Shown: positions 51,187 to 60,137, numbered from the stretch's first letter. The stretch: 64,000 bases of DNA from Thiocapsa roseilacustris (GCF_041903755.1 NZ_JBBWVE010000032.1:1-64000); one strand, 5' to 3'. Notes: generated from the letters alone by a model not told the origin. Numbers and translations: made by a program.

Positions 51187-51361
51187 CGTGACACCCCTCC
51201 GGCAGTGTCACGCATCTGCCCGGCGCTCCGCGCCGCGTGCGGCGAGCCCCGGCCGATCTCCGACTCGGCTCTCCGAGACCTGAATTCGCGTCCGACCGGC
51301 CCTCTCGGCGCCGACCATCTCTACGAAGCCCCTTGACGCGCCGATGCGAACCGGGTTTACC
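51187..51361 (+). promoter_or_regulatory. topA upstream region
   Basis: A hairpin CGTGACAC / GTGTCACG (51187-51194, 51205-51212; loop 10) is followed by a candidate promoter with TTGACG at 51333-51338. The -10 region around 51356-51363 (TTTACCCT) is poor. The element P pair at 50983-51163 separates this region from smg, so topA probably has its own promoter here. Confidence 0.35.
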
Positions 51362-51404
51362 CTAGAGGCCCCGATTCGTCAGCTTCCGTTCGCTCGCAGA
51401 CATC

Positions 51405-53714
51405 ATGAATCTCGTTATCGTCGAATCTCCGGCTAAGGCCAAGACCATCAAGAAGTATCTCGGACCCGATTTCGAGGTGATCGCCTCCTATGGTCATGTC
51501 CGTGACCTAGTGCCCAAGGAGGGCGCGGTCGACACCGAAAACGGCTTCGCGATGAAATACCAGATCATCGATCGCAACGAGAAGCACGTCCAGGCGATCG
51601 CCAAGAAGCTCAAGGACGCCGATGCACTCTATCTCGCGACCGACCCGGACCGCGAAGGCGAGGCCATTTCCTGGCATCTCTACGAGCTGCTCAAAAGCCG
51701 CCGTCAGATCGGCAAGCGCCCGGTGTTTCGGGTGGTCTTCAACGAGATCACCAAGCGGGCGGTGCAGGAGGCCGTCGCCAATCCGCGCGAGCTGTCCTAC
51801 GACCTGGTCAACGCCCAGCAGGCGCGTCGCGCCCTGGATTATCTGGTCGGCTTCAATCTCTCGCCGCTGTTGTGGAAGAAGATCCGGCGGGGACTCTCCG
51901 CAGGGCGGGTGCAGAGCCCGGCGCTGCGTCTGATCTGCGAGCGCGAGGACGAGATCGAGGCATTCGTCCGTCAGGAGTACTGGTCGATCGAGGCCGATGC
52001 AGCCAAGGACGCGCGTCGCTTCACCGCCAAGCTAGTCGAATTCGAGGGGGAGAAGGTCGAGCAGTTCACCGTCGTCGACGGGGAACGCGCCGCGACCATC
52101 CACAAGACCCTCGTTCAGGCCGCGGCCGGCACGCTCAAGGTGGAGGAGGTCGAGCGCAAACAGCGCAAGCGCAACCCCGCTCCGCCCTTCATCACCTCCA
52201 CACTCCAGCAGGAGGCCGCCCGCAAGCTCGGCTTCACGGCCCAGCGCACCATGCGCGTGGCCCAGCAGCTCTACGAGGGTGTGGATGTCGGCGGCGGACC
52301 GATCGGGCTCATCAGCTACATGCGCACCGACTCGGTGAATCTCGCGCAAGAGGCGTTGGACGAGATCCGCGCCTATGTCACGGAGCGCTTCGGAGCCGAC
52401 CATCTCCCGGATACGGCGCGCTTCTACAAGACCAAGGCCAAGAACGCCCAAGAGGCGCACGAGGCGATTCGCCCGACTTCGGTCTATCAGGTCCCCAAAG
52501 AGATCCGCGCCCATCTCAGCGCCGATCAGTTCAAGCTCTACGAGCTGATCTGGAAGCGCACCCTGGCCTGCCAGATGGCCCATGCGCTCATCAACCAGGT
52601 CGCGATCAATCTGAGTGCGGGTGAAGGCAATCTCTTCCGTGCAACGGGCTCGACGGTCGCCGAGCCCGGCTTCATGAGCGTTTACCTCGAAGGACGCGAC
52701 GATGCCAAGAGCGCCGACGACGACGAGGAGCGCATGCTCCCCGAGATGAAGGCCGGTGATCTGGTGGAGCTGCTGGCCATCCGCCCGGAGCAGCATTTCA
52801 CCGAGCCGCCGCCGCGATACTCCGAGGCATCGCTGGTGAAGGCCCTGGAGGAATACGGCATCGGCCGCCCCTCGACCTACGCATCCATTATATCGACCTT
52901 GCAGGATCGCGAATACGTGGTGCTGGATGCCAAGCGCTTCCTGCCGACCGACGTCGGTAGGGTGGTCAACCGTTTTCTGACCGAGTATTTCAACGCCTAC
53001 GTCGACTACGATTTCACTGCGAAGCTCGAAGACGACCTGGACGCAGTATCGCGCGGCGAGGGCGAGTGGGTCCCCTTGCTCGAGCAGTTCTGGAAACCCT
53101 TCAAGGAGCGTGTCGACCACACCGAGGCGTCGGTCAAGCGCAGCGATGTCACCCAGGAGCGCATCGACGAGACCTGTCCCACATGCGGCGGTCAGTTGTC
53201 GATCCGGCTCGGACGCAACGGTCGCTTCATTGGCTGCACCAACTATCCGGAGTGCGACTACACCCGCGACCTCAACCCCGACAAGGCCGAGGCGGATGCC
53301 CCGGAGCTCATCGAGGGCCGCACCTGCCCGCTCTGCAACTCCGCACTCGAAATCAAGCGCGGACGTTACGGCAAGTTCATCGGCTGCAGCGCCTACCCGA
53401 CCTGCAAGCACATCGAGCCTCTCGAGAAGCCCGAGGACACGGGCGTCACCTGCCCGAAATGCACCAAGGGGACGCTACAGAAGAAGAAGTCACGCAAGGG
53501 CAAGATCTTCTATTCCTGCTCGACCTATCCCACGTGCGACTACGCCGTCTGGGACGAGCCCATCGCCGAACCCTGCCCCAGGTGCGGATGGGCGGTCTTG
53601 ACGATCAAGACCACCAAGACCAGAGGGGCCGCCAAGGTCTGTCCTCAAAAGGAATGCGGTTTCCGCGAGGCGATTGCCGAGGATCAGGCCGAAGACGCAA
53701 CCGAGCCGGTGTGA
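51405..53714 (+). CDS. topA: DNA topoisomerase I
   Basis: A 769-residue type IA topoisomerase that relaxes negative supercoils. The Toprim domain starts MNLVIVESPAKAKTIKKYLG and has acidic DPDREGEAISWHLYE. The catalytic tyrosine is Tyr305 in GPIGLISYMRTDS. RRGLSAGRVQSPALRLICER is a conserved DNA-binding segment. The C-terminus has four cysteine zinc-ribbon units (CPTC...C..YPEC, CPLC...CSAYPTC, CPKC...CSTYPTC, CPRC...CPQKEC), as in other gammaproteobacterial TopA. Nothing unusual is seen. Confidence 0.97.
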   Translation: MNLVIVESPAKAKTIKKYLGPDFEVIASYGHVRDLVPKEGAVDTENGFAMKYQIIDRNEKHVQAIAKKLKDADALYLATDPDREGEAISWHLYELLKSRRQIGKRPVFRVVFNEITKRAVQEAVANPRELSYDLVNAQQARRALDYLVGFNLSPLLWKKIRRGLSAGRVQSPALRLICEREDEIEAFVRQEYWSIEADAAKDARRFTAKLVEFEGEKVEQFTVVDGERAATIHKTLVQAAAGTLKVEEVERKQRKRNPAPPFITSTLQQEAARKLGFTAQRTMRVAQQLYEGVDVGGGPIGLISYMRTDSVNLAQEALDEIRAYVTERFGADHLPDTARFYKTKAKNAQEAHEAIRPTSVYQVPKEIRAHLSADQFKLYELIWKRTLACQMAHALINQVAINLSAGEGNLFRATGSTVAEPGFMSVYLEGRDDAKSADDDEERMLPEMKAGDLVELLAIRPEQHFTEPPPRYSEASLVKALEEYGIGRPSTYASIISTLQDREYVVLDAKRFLPTDVGRVVNRFLTEYFNAYVDYDFTAKLEDDLDAVSRGEGEWVPLLEQFWKPFKERVDHTEASVKRSDVTQERIDETCPTCGGQLSIRLGRNGRFIGCTNYPECDYTRDLNPDKAEADAPELIEGRTCPLCNSALEIKRGRYGKFIGCSAYPTCKHIEPLEKPEDTGVTCPKCTKGTLQKKKSRKGKIFYSCSTYPTCDYAVWDEPIAEPCPRCGWAVLTIKTTKTRGAAKVCPQKECGFREAIAEDQAEDATEPV

Positions 53715-53798
53715 GCAGTGTCGAGAGGGAGCGAGGCACGCCACTGCGCGCGGCGGATTCAAACGCAAACCGAACGCCTCCGCTCGGGTCGCCGAGTC

Positions 53799-54320
53799 TT
53801 ATCGGGCATCCGACCCGGCACGGCTTAGAAACAGCGCCAAGATGCCCGCACCGAGACAGAGGGCGAAACCGAGCAAGGCCCAGTTCGCCAGCGTCAGTCC
53901 GAGAATCAGGGCGCCTTCGTCCTCGCAGAAGCCCGTCGCCATGAACAGCGCCGGTGCCTGTTGGCCGAGCCATTCGACCCACTGCTCGATCAACCCGGGC
54001 GCGCCGGCCACGCAGGAAACACTCTCCGGCGGCTGCAGCTGCAGCCAGCTCTGGTAGGCCGCGACACCGATCCCCGTAGCCGAGACCGGCAGGGTCAAGG
54101 CGCCGATCAGGCGCCCGAATATTCTCGCTCCGGTGCAACCTGCGCCGAGTGCGGCCCCGAGCGCGAGCACCGCGAGCACCATGAAGAGCAGGCGCTGAAA
54201 GATGCATAAATGACAGGGATCCAACGCGAGCCAGTCGGTCATCACGAAGCTCGACGCGACGGCGAGGGCGCAACCGCCGGCCATTAAGCTCCAAAGCAGG
54301 CGAGGCGACGGGCCTGTCAT
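53799..54320 (-). CDS. dsbB: Disulfide bond formation protein DsbB
   Basis: A 173-residue inner-membrane protein with four helices that reoxidises DsbA using ubiquinone. The first periplasmic pair is in LDPCHLCIFQRLLF (CHLC). The second pair is formed by cysteines in ESVSCVAGAPG and MATGFCEDEG. Start MTGPSPRLLWSLMAGGCALA. dsbA is not in the window. It ends 84 bases from topA (convergent) and lies beside a small thioredoxin-like gene on the same strand. Confidence 0.9.
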   Translation of the reverse strand: MTGPSPRLLWSLMAGGCALAVASSFVMTDWLALDPCHLCIFQRLLFMVLAVLALGAALGAGCTGARIFGRLIGALTLPVSATGIGVAAYQSWLQLQPPESVSCVAGAPGLIEQWVEWLGQQAPALFMATGFCEDEGALILGLTLANWALLGFALCLGAGILALFLSRAGSDAR

Positions 54321-54357
54321 TTCGATGCCTCGCTGGCAAGGCAGGCGGAGAACGTCA

Positions 54358-54591
54358 TCAGCTGAACCATCCCTCGACCGTCTTGCGATCCGGAACCCCG
54401 CCGGCATGCACCACCTGACCGTCGATAACGACGCCGGGGGTGGACATGATGCCGTAACCCATGATCCGGCCGAGATCCTCGACCTTCTCCAAGGCAATCT
54501 CGGCGCCCTTCGCCTTCGCGGCCTCTTCGACCACCTTGTAGGTGGCATTGCAGTTGGCACAGCCTGATCCCAAGATCTTGACTTCTTTCAT
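54358..54591 (-). CDS. Small thioredoxin-like redox protein (TM0996/MTH895 family)
   Basis: A 77-residue protein, MKEVKILGSGCANCNATYKV, with the redox motif CANC (residues 11-14) and the cis-proline region YGIMSTPGVVIDGQVVHAGG. This miniature thioredoxin family is commonly encoded beside DUF318 permeases, sometimes in arsenic or organoarsenical resistance loci. Here the permease gene lies upstream on the same strand, but an element M copy separates them. The pair probably works together in thiol-dependent metal(loid) or sulfur-compound transport; that is inference. Confidence 0.88.
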   Translation of the reverse strand: MKEVKILGSGCANCNATYKVVEEAAKAKGAEIALEKVEDLGRIMGYGIMSTPGVVIDGQVVHAGGVPDRKTVEGWFS

Positions 54592-54644
54592 ATCGGTCCT
54601 CGTGTCGCTTGGTCCCGGTTCCGGGAAAAGTTCTTAAGGAACGG

Positions 54645-54766
54645 TTCAGAAATAAGGAAAACGACTCGACCCGAGAATCCCTTTGCCACGATAGTCGTTG
54701 TCGTAATCGACGACGACAACGACAACAGCACCGATTGGATGCGGGGCTCAACTTATTTCTGATACG
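54645..54766. repeat. Element M copy 2
   Basis: TTCAGAAATAAG (54645-54656) and CTTATTTCTGAT (54752-54763) are inverted ends. Inside are CCTTTGCCACG, a hairpin GTCGTTGTCGT / ACGACAACGAC and GATTGGAT. It lies between the permease and small thioredoxin genes. Confidence 0.8.
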
Positions 54767-54791
54767 TTAATCAGGTCATCGGGTTTCCATT

Positions 54792-55748
54792 TTACGCCAG
54801 CAGGTTGAATCCGTAGCCGACCAGGATGAAGGCGATCGCCAGCACGCCCACGTAGAGCGCCAGCCCCGGCCAGCGGATGACCTTGCGCAGGATGATCATC
54901 TCGGGCAGCGAGAGTGCGGCGATGCTCATCATGAAGGCCAGCGTGGTGCCGATCGCCACACCTTTCCCCAGCATGGCCTCGGCAACCGGGATCACCCCGG
55001 TCGCGTTGGAGTAAAGCGGGATCCCGAGCAGCACGGCCCCCGGAACCGCCAGCCAGTTGTCGGTGCCGCCCAGGTGCTCGACCACCCACTCCTCCGGGAC
55101 ATAGCCGTGGAAGAGTGCGCCGACGCCGATGCCCAGCAGCACCCATTTCCAGAGCCGCCTTAGGATCTCGCGGACCTCGCTCAGGGCGTAGCGATGGCGA
55201 CCGATCAGCGAGGTGTCGGGCTCAGGCATCTTCAGCTCGCCCATATGGATCTGCCAGACGTAAGGCTCGACCCAGCGCTCGGGCCGGAAGCGCTCCATGA
55301 CGACGCCGCCGACATAAGCGACCGTCAAGCCGGCGGCGACGTACATGAGGGTCAGCTCCCAGCCGAGGATCCCCAGGAGGATCACCACCGCGACCTCGTT
55401 GATCATCGGGCTGGCAATCAAAAAGGAGAAGGTCACCCCGAGCGGGATGCCGGCCTCGACGAAGCCGATGAAGAGCGGCACCGAGGAGCAGGAGCAGAAG
55501 GGTGTGACCGCACCCAGCCCGACCGCGGTCGAGCGCGCCGCCCATTTGGGTTTGCCGCGCACATAGGCGCGAACCCGCTCGGGCGAGAGGAGCGCCCGAA
55601 AGAGCCCCATAACATAGATGATGATAACGAGCATGACGAAGATCTTCGCCGTGTCCATGACGAAGAAGTGCAGCGCCGCCCCGAGATGGCTCGCCGGGTC
55701 GATGCCCAGCAGACGGTAGACGACGAGATCGCCGAGTGTATCGAACAC
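54792..55748 (-). CDS. DUF318 (ArsP/YraQ-like) permease
   Basis: A 318-residue protein with about eight membrane helices in two halves. GAVTPFCSCSSVPLFIGFVE followed by AGIPLGVTFSFLIASPMINE is diagnostic for the DUF318 permease family, and the second half repeats the pattern less strictly (LLGIPLYSNATGVIPVAEAM). Some members (ArsP) export trivalent organoarsenicals; others have unknown substrates. It starts with GTG. Pairing with the small thioredoxin downstream is typical, although here a repeat insertion lies between. Confidence 0.88.
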   Translation of the reverse strand: MFDTLGDLVVYRLLGIDPASHLGAALHFFVMDTAKIFVMLVIIIYVMGLFRALLSPERVRAYVRGKPKWAARSTAVGLGAVTPFCSCSSVPLFIGFVEAGIPLGVTFSFLIASPMINEVAVVILLGILGWELTLMYVAAGLTVAYVGGVVMERFRPERWVEPYVWQIHMGELKMPEPDTSLIGRHRYALSEVREILRRLWKWVLLGIGVGALFHGYVPEEWVVEHLGGTDNWLAVPGAVLLGIPLYSNATGVIPVAEAMLGKGVAIGTTLAFMMSIAALSLPEMIILRKVIRWPGLALYVGVLAIAFILVGYGFNLLA

Positions 55749-55898
55749 CTATGAGCGCCTCTCTGGAGTGAATCCTTGGCGTCTACTGTATGCGATCTTC
55801 CGTATATTTGGATTGCGCGATATCACGATCGGCCGTATCCCGGCGCTGGGTATCCCGAATTCCGGGATCCCGACTTAGGCGATCCCGGACTTCGGACA

Positions 55899-56477
55899 TT
55901 ACAGCTCCCCGGCCGCACCGCCCTCCATGATCGCCCGGATCGTGTCGCGGACCTTCAGCGAGGACGCCTTCAGCTCCTCGGGCAGCTCCCGACCGCCGTG
56001 GATCATCATGTCCAGGTTCATGCTGTAAAGCGTCAGGCGGCCTTCCTTATCTTCGACCAAGGCGATGCGACAGGGCATGAAGCCGCTGTATTCGTTGCGA
56101 TATTCCAGCATCTGTCGACCGACCCCGGCATCGCAGAAGGAGATAAAGTTGACGTAGCGATAGGACTCGCCCGTGATCGCCTCGATCTGCTTGTAGAAGG
56201 GCGATTCGCCGACAAAGAGCAGGTTGTGAGAGACCGCGATGCTCTTCATGGACTCGATGACGTCGTCCGGGCTCAGCCCTTCCTCGACCGGGATCGCCCA
56301 CATCATGGCTACGCCGGGGTCGCCGGTCGCGAGCAGGCGCGAGGCGAGCTCGCCGTAGACGCCCGGAAATTCGGGGTCGAATTCGCCGAGGGTCGGGGCG
56401 ACCCGCCAATAGAGGACGCCGATGCTGACAATGGTCAAAAAGCCGATGACGGCCAGTAGGTTGCGAACAATCTTCAC
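55899..56477 (-). CDS. Membrane-anchored DUF302 protein
   Basis: A 192-residue protein. GTG at 56475-56477 is chosen because the upstream in-frame sequence has no membrane or family character and KIVRNLLAVIGFLTIVSIGV is a natural N-terminal anchor. The DUF302 domain follows: EEGLSPDDVIESMKSIAVSH, NLLFVGESPFYKQIEAITGE, FISFCDAGVGRQMLEYRNEY, SGFMPCRIALVEDKEGRLTL. DUF302 proteins are small periplasmic or cytosolic proteins, often near sulfur-metabolism genes, of unknown function. It lies upstream of the DUF318 permease on the same strand with a 150-base gap. Confidence 0.85.
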   Translation of the reverse strand: MKIVRNLLAVIGFLTIVSIGVLYWRVAPTLGEFDPEFPGVYGELASRLLATGDPGVAMMWAIPVEEGLSPDDVIESMKSIAVSHNLLFVGESPFYKQIEAITGESYRYVNFISFCDAGVGRQMLEYRNEYSGFMPCRIALVEDKEGRLTLYSMNLDMMIHGGRELPEELKASSLKVRDTIRAIMEGGAAGEL

Positions 56478-56568
56478 TGTAAATACCCCTGTGCTGATGT
56501 CGGCCGCCTCTCGAGCGGCTCGATCCGTGATGTCGCGGGGCGGTTGCGCACGCCGTTGAGGCAGGGCC

Positions 56569-56654
56569 CTAAACCGCGTCGAGAGAGACATGCGTCATTT
56601 TCATTTTGCGTTTGGCTTTGGAGATATCCTCGATCTCGGTCAGACGCGGTTTAA
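56569..56654 (+). repeat. Element P copy, type B forward
   Basis: CTAAACCGCGTCGAGAGAGA, then CATGCGTCATTTTCATTTTG, and CAGACGCGGTTTAA at the end. The interior aligns with the copy at 29768. It lies upstream of the DUF302 gene and beside the decayed gene. Confidence 0.85.
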
Positions 56655-56791
56655 CATTCAGCGAGGCTTCGCCTCAGACCAACGAGACATGGGGATGCCC
56701 CGGTTGATCGTCGGTGCACTAAGCTTCCGTATAGAGCCGCTTGGGCGGCGAGTGGGACGCGATGTCCCTGTGTCAACCTGGGCCTGCCGTC

Positions 56792-57743
56792 ATGATAGGA
56801 CAAACCATCGGTGAGTTGTTGAACGCGCATGTGACGTTGGTTGTCGAGGGTATCGATCGACTCGACCTCAACGCCTACCGGCCCAGGCTGCAGACCGGGA
56901 GCGGGGTGGCCTACTTCTTCCGCATGCACCGCGGCGCTGCCGTCGCTCGCCCCTGTTGATGGCCCCGATGAGTCATGCCTTTGTCACCGCGATCGATGCC
57001 TTTGCCAAGCGCGAGCAGATCGACGTGGTGCCGGTCCGCTGTTCATCAAATCCTCGTCCTACTTTCTTTACACGGCACGGATCTGCCTGAACGGCCACGA
57101 GTACGCCAAGCGGCAACTGGCGAAGGCCGGCATGGCCTTCGAGCCGCTCGACAATGGGATCCTGCGGTGTGCGGATGGTCCGGCCCTGCGAGGAATCCTC
57201 GACGCGATGAGCGCCGAGCGCATTGAGGCGATGGTGCGCAAATGGTGCGCGCGCCTGCCGCATCCCTTCACGCCCGAAGACCGCGCTGCGGGATTCCGCT
57301 ACGAGCTGTCAATCCTGCAGGCGGAGTTTGCCCGCACCCAAGTCATCGACCGTCCGCTCGCCGGGTGCCAACTGCGCGAGGAGCTGATTCGCGAGAACCT
57401 GATCAACAACACCGGTGTCGTCGGCATCGGCCGCAAACTGTGCAACCTGCCCGCCTTGCGGGCTATCGGTTATGCCGCCAATCGCCGCCTGCTCAAGGTC
57501 GAAGCCATCAGTCAGTACTGTACCCTGGCCGCCGGGTTGTTCGAGGCCGTCACCCAGCCGCAGACTATCGACGGGCAACGTGTCCCCCGCCTGACCTTCG
57601 GAGATCCACGCGTCATGTCACTTCTCGCCACGCTGTGCCTGTTCTTCATTCCGCAGCGGTTCCGCAACGTCTGGCTGCGCGAGAAAATGGCCCAACTGCT
57701 CGGCGTGCCGCTTGAGGACTGCGGCCCCGGCAAGGCGACCTAG
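56792..57743 (+). pseudogene. Decayed gene with internal deletions (family unnamed)
   Basis: Frame 1 reads MIGQTIGELLNAHVTLVVEG, IDRLDLNAYRPRLQTGSGVA and YFFRMHRGAAVA. Another frame continues MSHAFVTAIDAFAKREQIDV, then GPLFIKSSSYFLYTARICLN, GHEYAKRQLAKAGMAFEPLD and on to PHPFTPEDRAAGFRYELSIL. I recognise these from a widespread ~400-500 residue protein of unknown function. Compared with my memory of it, two internal segments are missing (between REQIDV and GPLFIK, and between LIRENL and INNTGVVGIGRK) and the C-terminus is cut. It is frameshifted after residue ~56. The TAG stop is immediately followed by a 49 bp tandem duplication. Confidence 0.6.
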
Positions 57744-57840
57744 TTCGTTAAAGCCACTATTCTTTAAACCGCGCCAGCTCCGACAGTCGTCGTTCGTTAA
57801 AGCCACTATTCTTTAAACCGCGCCAGCTCCGACAGTCGTC
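57743..57840. repeat. Perfect 49 bp tandem duplication containing an element P end
   Basis: GTTCGTTAAAGCCACTATTC through GACAGTCGTC occurs at 57743-57791 and again, without change, at 57792-57840. Each unit contains TTAAACCGCGCCAGCTCCG, the left end of an element P copy. Only the second unit continues into a complete element. Confidence 0.95.
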
Positions 57841-57900
57841 GGAGGTGGCGCGGCCAAGTCACTCCAACACATGACGCATACCGCACCGGGCGCGGTTTAA
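57813..57900 (-). repeat. Element P copy, diverged type A reverse
   Basis: TTAAACCGCGCCAGCTCCGA at the left, an interior with GACGCATACCGCACCGGGCG, and GCGCGGTTTAA at the right. The right end supplies the TAA stop of tsaD (complement of 57897-57899). Confidence 0.85.
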
Positions 57901-58925
57901 GCGGGTGTCAGCTCTTCCATCGGCCAACGCGCCCTGGGCTTGAAGGCGAGCGGCTCGAGATGTCCGGCGCGCAGGCGCTGCCAGCCGGCGTAGGCGATCA
58001 TGGCGCCGTTGTCGGTACAGAGGGATGGTCTGGGATAGAAGGTCTCGCCGCCCGCGGCGGCGATGGCGGTGTTCATCCGCTCGCGCAGTCGGCGGTTGGC
58101 GCTGACGCCGCCGGCGAGGATCAGGCGCTGGTGCCCGGTCTCCTGTAAAGCGCGGCGGCACTTGATCACCAGGGTGTCGACGACGGCTTCCTCGAAGGCA
58201 CGGGCGATGTCGGCTCGGCTCTGTTCCGGATCGAGCGCCTCGGGCACAGTCTCGCGAACGGTGTTGAGTGCGAAGGTCTTGAGTCCGCTGAAGCTGAAGT
58301 CGAGGCCCGGTCGGTCGGTCATGGGGCGCGGGAAGCGGAAACGCGTCGGGTCGCCACGCTCGGCGAGCTTGGCGAGCTCCGGTCCGCCGGGGTAGGGGAG
58401 ATCGAGGATCTTCGCGGTCTTGTCGAAGGCCTCGCCAGCGGCGTCGTCGAGCGACTCGCCCAAGATGCGGTAGCGGCCCACACCGGTCACGTCGACCAGT
58501 TGAGTGTGTCCGCCCGAGACCAGGAGCGCCACGAAAGGGAAGGCGGGCGCCGGGTCTTCGAGCAGGGGTGCGAGTAGATGCCCCTCCATGTGATGCACGC
58601 CGACCGCCGGCACGCCCCAAGCCCAGGCGAGGCTGCGGCCCAAGGCTGCGCCGACCAAGAGCGCGCCGACCAGACCGGGTCCGGCGGTATAGGCAACGCC
58701 GTCGATCGAGACGGGATCGAGCCCCGATTCTTCGAGAACCTGCCGGATCAGCGGCAGGGTCTTGCGGACGTGATCGCGCGAGGCCAGCTCCGGGACGACA
58801 CCGCCGTACTCGGCATGGATCTCGATTTGGCTGTAGACGGCTTGGGCAACCAGACCGCGCTCGCCGTCATAGACGGCCACGCCGGTCTCGTCGCAGGAGG
58901 TCTCGATCCCGAGGACACGTCTCAC
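57897..58925 (-). CDS. tsaD: tRNA threonylcarbamoyl transferase subunit TsaD
   Basis: A 342-residue protein from a GTG start (VRRVLGIETSCDETGVAVYD, first residue translated as Met); upstream in-frame codons are not homologous. With TsaB and TsaE it transfers the threonylcarbamoyl group to A37 of ANN-decoding tRNAs. Metal-binding histidines are in VGVHHMEGHLLAPLLED and VALLVSGGHTQLVDVTGVGR is the ATP-binding region. LILAGGVSANRRLRERMNTA is conserved near the C-terminus. Its stop codon belongs to an element P copy. It is usually next to rpsU in gammaproteobacteria; here it is not. Confidence 0.96.
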   Translation of the reverse strand: MRRVLGIETSCDETGVAVYDGERGLVAQAVYSQIEIHAEYGGVVPELASRDHVRKTLPLIRQVLEESGLDPVSIDGVAYTAGPGLVGALLVGAALGRSLAWAWGVPAVGVHHMEGHLLAPLLEDPAPAFPFVALLVSGGHTQLVDVTGVGRYRILGESLDDAAGEAFDKTAKILDLPYPGGPELAKLAERGDPTRFRFPRPMTDRPGLDFSFSGLKTFALNTVRETVPEALDPEQSRADIARAFEEAVVDTLVIKCRRALQETGHQRLILAGGVSANRRLRERMNTAIAAAGGETFYPRPSLCTDNGAMIAYAGWQRLRAGHLEPLAFKPRARWPMEELTPA

Positions 58926-59051
58926 GATCCTGTTGTGCAAGTTGATCACCGATGGGTTGGCTCGGTTGTGCCGGGCGGGAGCGAGGCACAACGAAACTGG
59001 GATTCCTGTTGTGCTTCCTGCCGTCAGCACAACTGCAGCAGAGTAAGCGGG

Positions 59052-60137
59052 TTAGCGATCTGCATCCACCGCGTAAGGGGCCGGGTCCAGGATCGGGGGG
59101 CGCCCGAGCACCAGATCGGTCGCGAGCCTCGCCGATGCGGGGCCGGTCACCAACCCGTTGCGGAAGTGTCCTGCATTGATAAAGAGTCCATCCACGCCCG
59201 GATAGGCGCCGATAAAGGGGATGCCGCTCGGGGAGCTGGGTCGGAGCCCCGCCCAGTGGTCTTCGATGGGCGTGCGTTTGAGGACCGGGAACATCTCGAA
59301 GGCGGCACGGTAGAGGGACTCTTTGGCCTCGGCGGTGGTCGTCTTGACGAATCCGGTGTGCTCGAGGGTGCTTCCGAACAACATCCGTCCGTCACGCCGC
59401 GGAATGAGATAGCGCTCGCGGTGCAGGGTGATGTGGTTGATCTGACCGGGCTTGCCGTAGAAGAGGATCATCTGACCGCGCACCGGCGCGATGTCCGGTG
59501 TTTCGCCGAGCTGCTCGAGCAGCTTGGCGGTCCAGGCGCCGGTGCAGATCACGACCCGGCGCGCCTCGATGGCCCCGTCCGGCGTCCGTACCCCGGTCAC
59601 CCGACCGCCGTCGACCAGAAGCTCCAAGACCTCTTCGTTTTCGCGCAGCTTGATCCGGCCTTCGACCGAGCGGCGAACCGCCTTGGTCAGGCGCGGCGTG
59701 CGCACCTGAGCGATGCGCGGCAGCAGGAGTCCGCGCGTGAGGCCGGGTCCGAGCTGGGGCTCGATCTCGTGCAGGTGCGCGGCTTCGACTGTCTCGATGG
59801 GATGGTCATGGCGCTCGGCCCAAGAGACGGCGACCGAGTGCTCCTCCATGTCCAGGATCAGCATGCCGCTCAGGGTCAGCTCGGGATCGATCCCGGTTTC
59901 CTGCAAAAGCACCTCGGCCAGCTCCGGATAGGCGTGCTGGCTCCAGGTCGCGAGAGCCGTCACCGCGTCCGGATAACGCCAAGGGTAGATCGGCGAGATG
60001 ATGCCGCCGCCGGCCCAGGATGACTCGCGGCCGGTCTCGCCCATCTCGATCAGGGTGACCTCGGCACCGGACTCGACCAGATACCGTGCGTTCAGGAGAC
60101 CGATGATGCCGCCGCCGACGACGAGGACATCGCTCAT
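59052..60137 (-). CDS. thiO: FAD-dependent glycine oxidase ThiO
   Basis: A 361-residue D-amino-acid-oxidase-family flavoprotein. The FAD motif is SDVLVVGGGIIGLLNARYLV, followed by IEMGETGRESSWAGGGIISP, which is typical of ThiO, the enzyme converting glycine to dehydroglycine for the thiazole ring of thiamine. PVRGQMILFYGKPGQINHIT and the C-terminal INAGHFRNGLVTGPASARLA are conserved. thiG/thiS are not in the window. The start overlaps the ispH stop (ATGA), so the two genes are translationally coupled. Confidence 0.88.
   Translation of the reverse strand: MSDVLVVGGGIIGLLNARYLVESGAEVTLIEMGETGRESSWAGGGIISPIYPWRYPDAVTALATWSQHAYPELAEVLLQETGIDPELTLSGMLILDMEEHSVAVSWAERHDHPIETVEAAHLHEIEPQLGPGLTRGLLLPRIAQVRTPRLTKAVRRSVEGRIKLRENEEVLELLVDGGRVTGVRTPDGAIEARRVVICTGAWTAKLLEQLGETPDIAPVRGQMILFYGKPGQINHITLHRERYLIPRRDGRMLFGSTLEHTGFVKTTTAEAKESLYRAAFEMFPVLKRTPIEDHWAGLRPSSPSGIPFIGAYPGVDGLFINAGHFRNGLVTGPASARLATDLVLGRPPILDPAPYAVDADR

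Noticed and set aside
58578..60023. A 481-codon plus-strand frame across tsaD and thiO
   Set aside because: It spans two well-conserved minus-strand genes and their gap, and its translation has no family resemblance.
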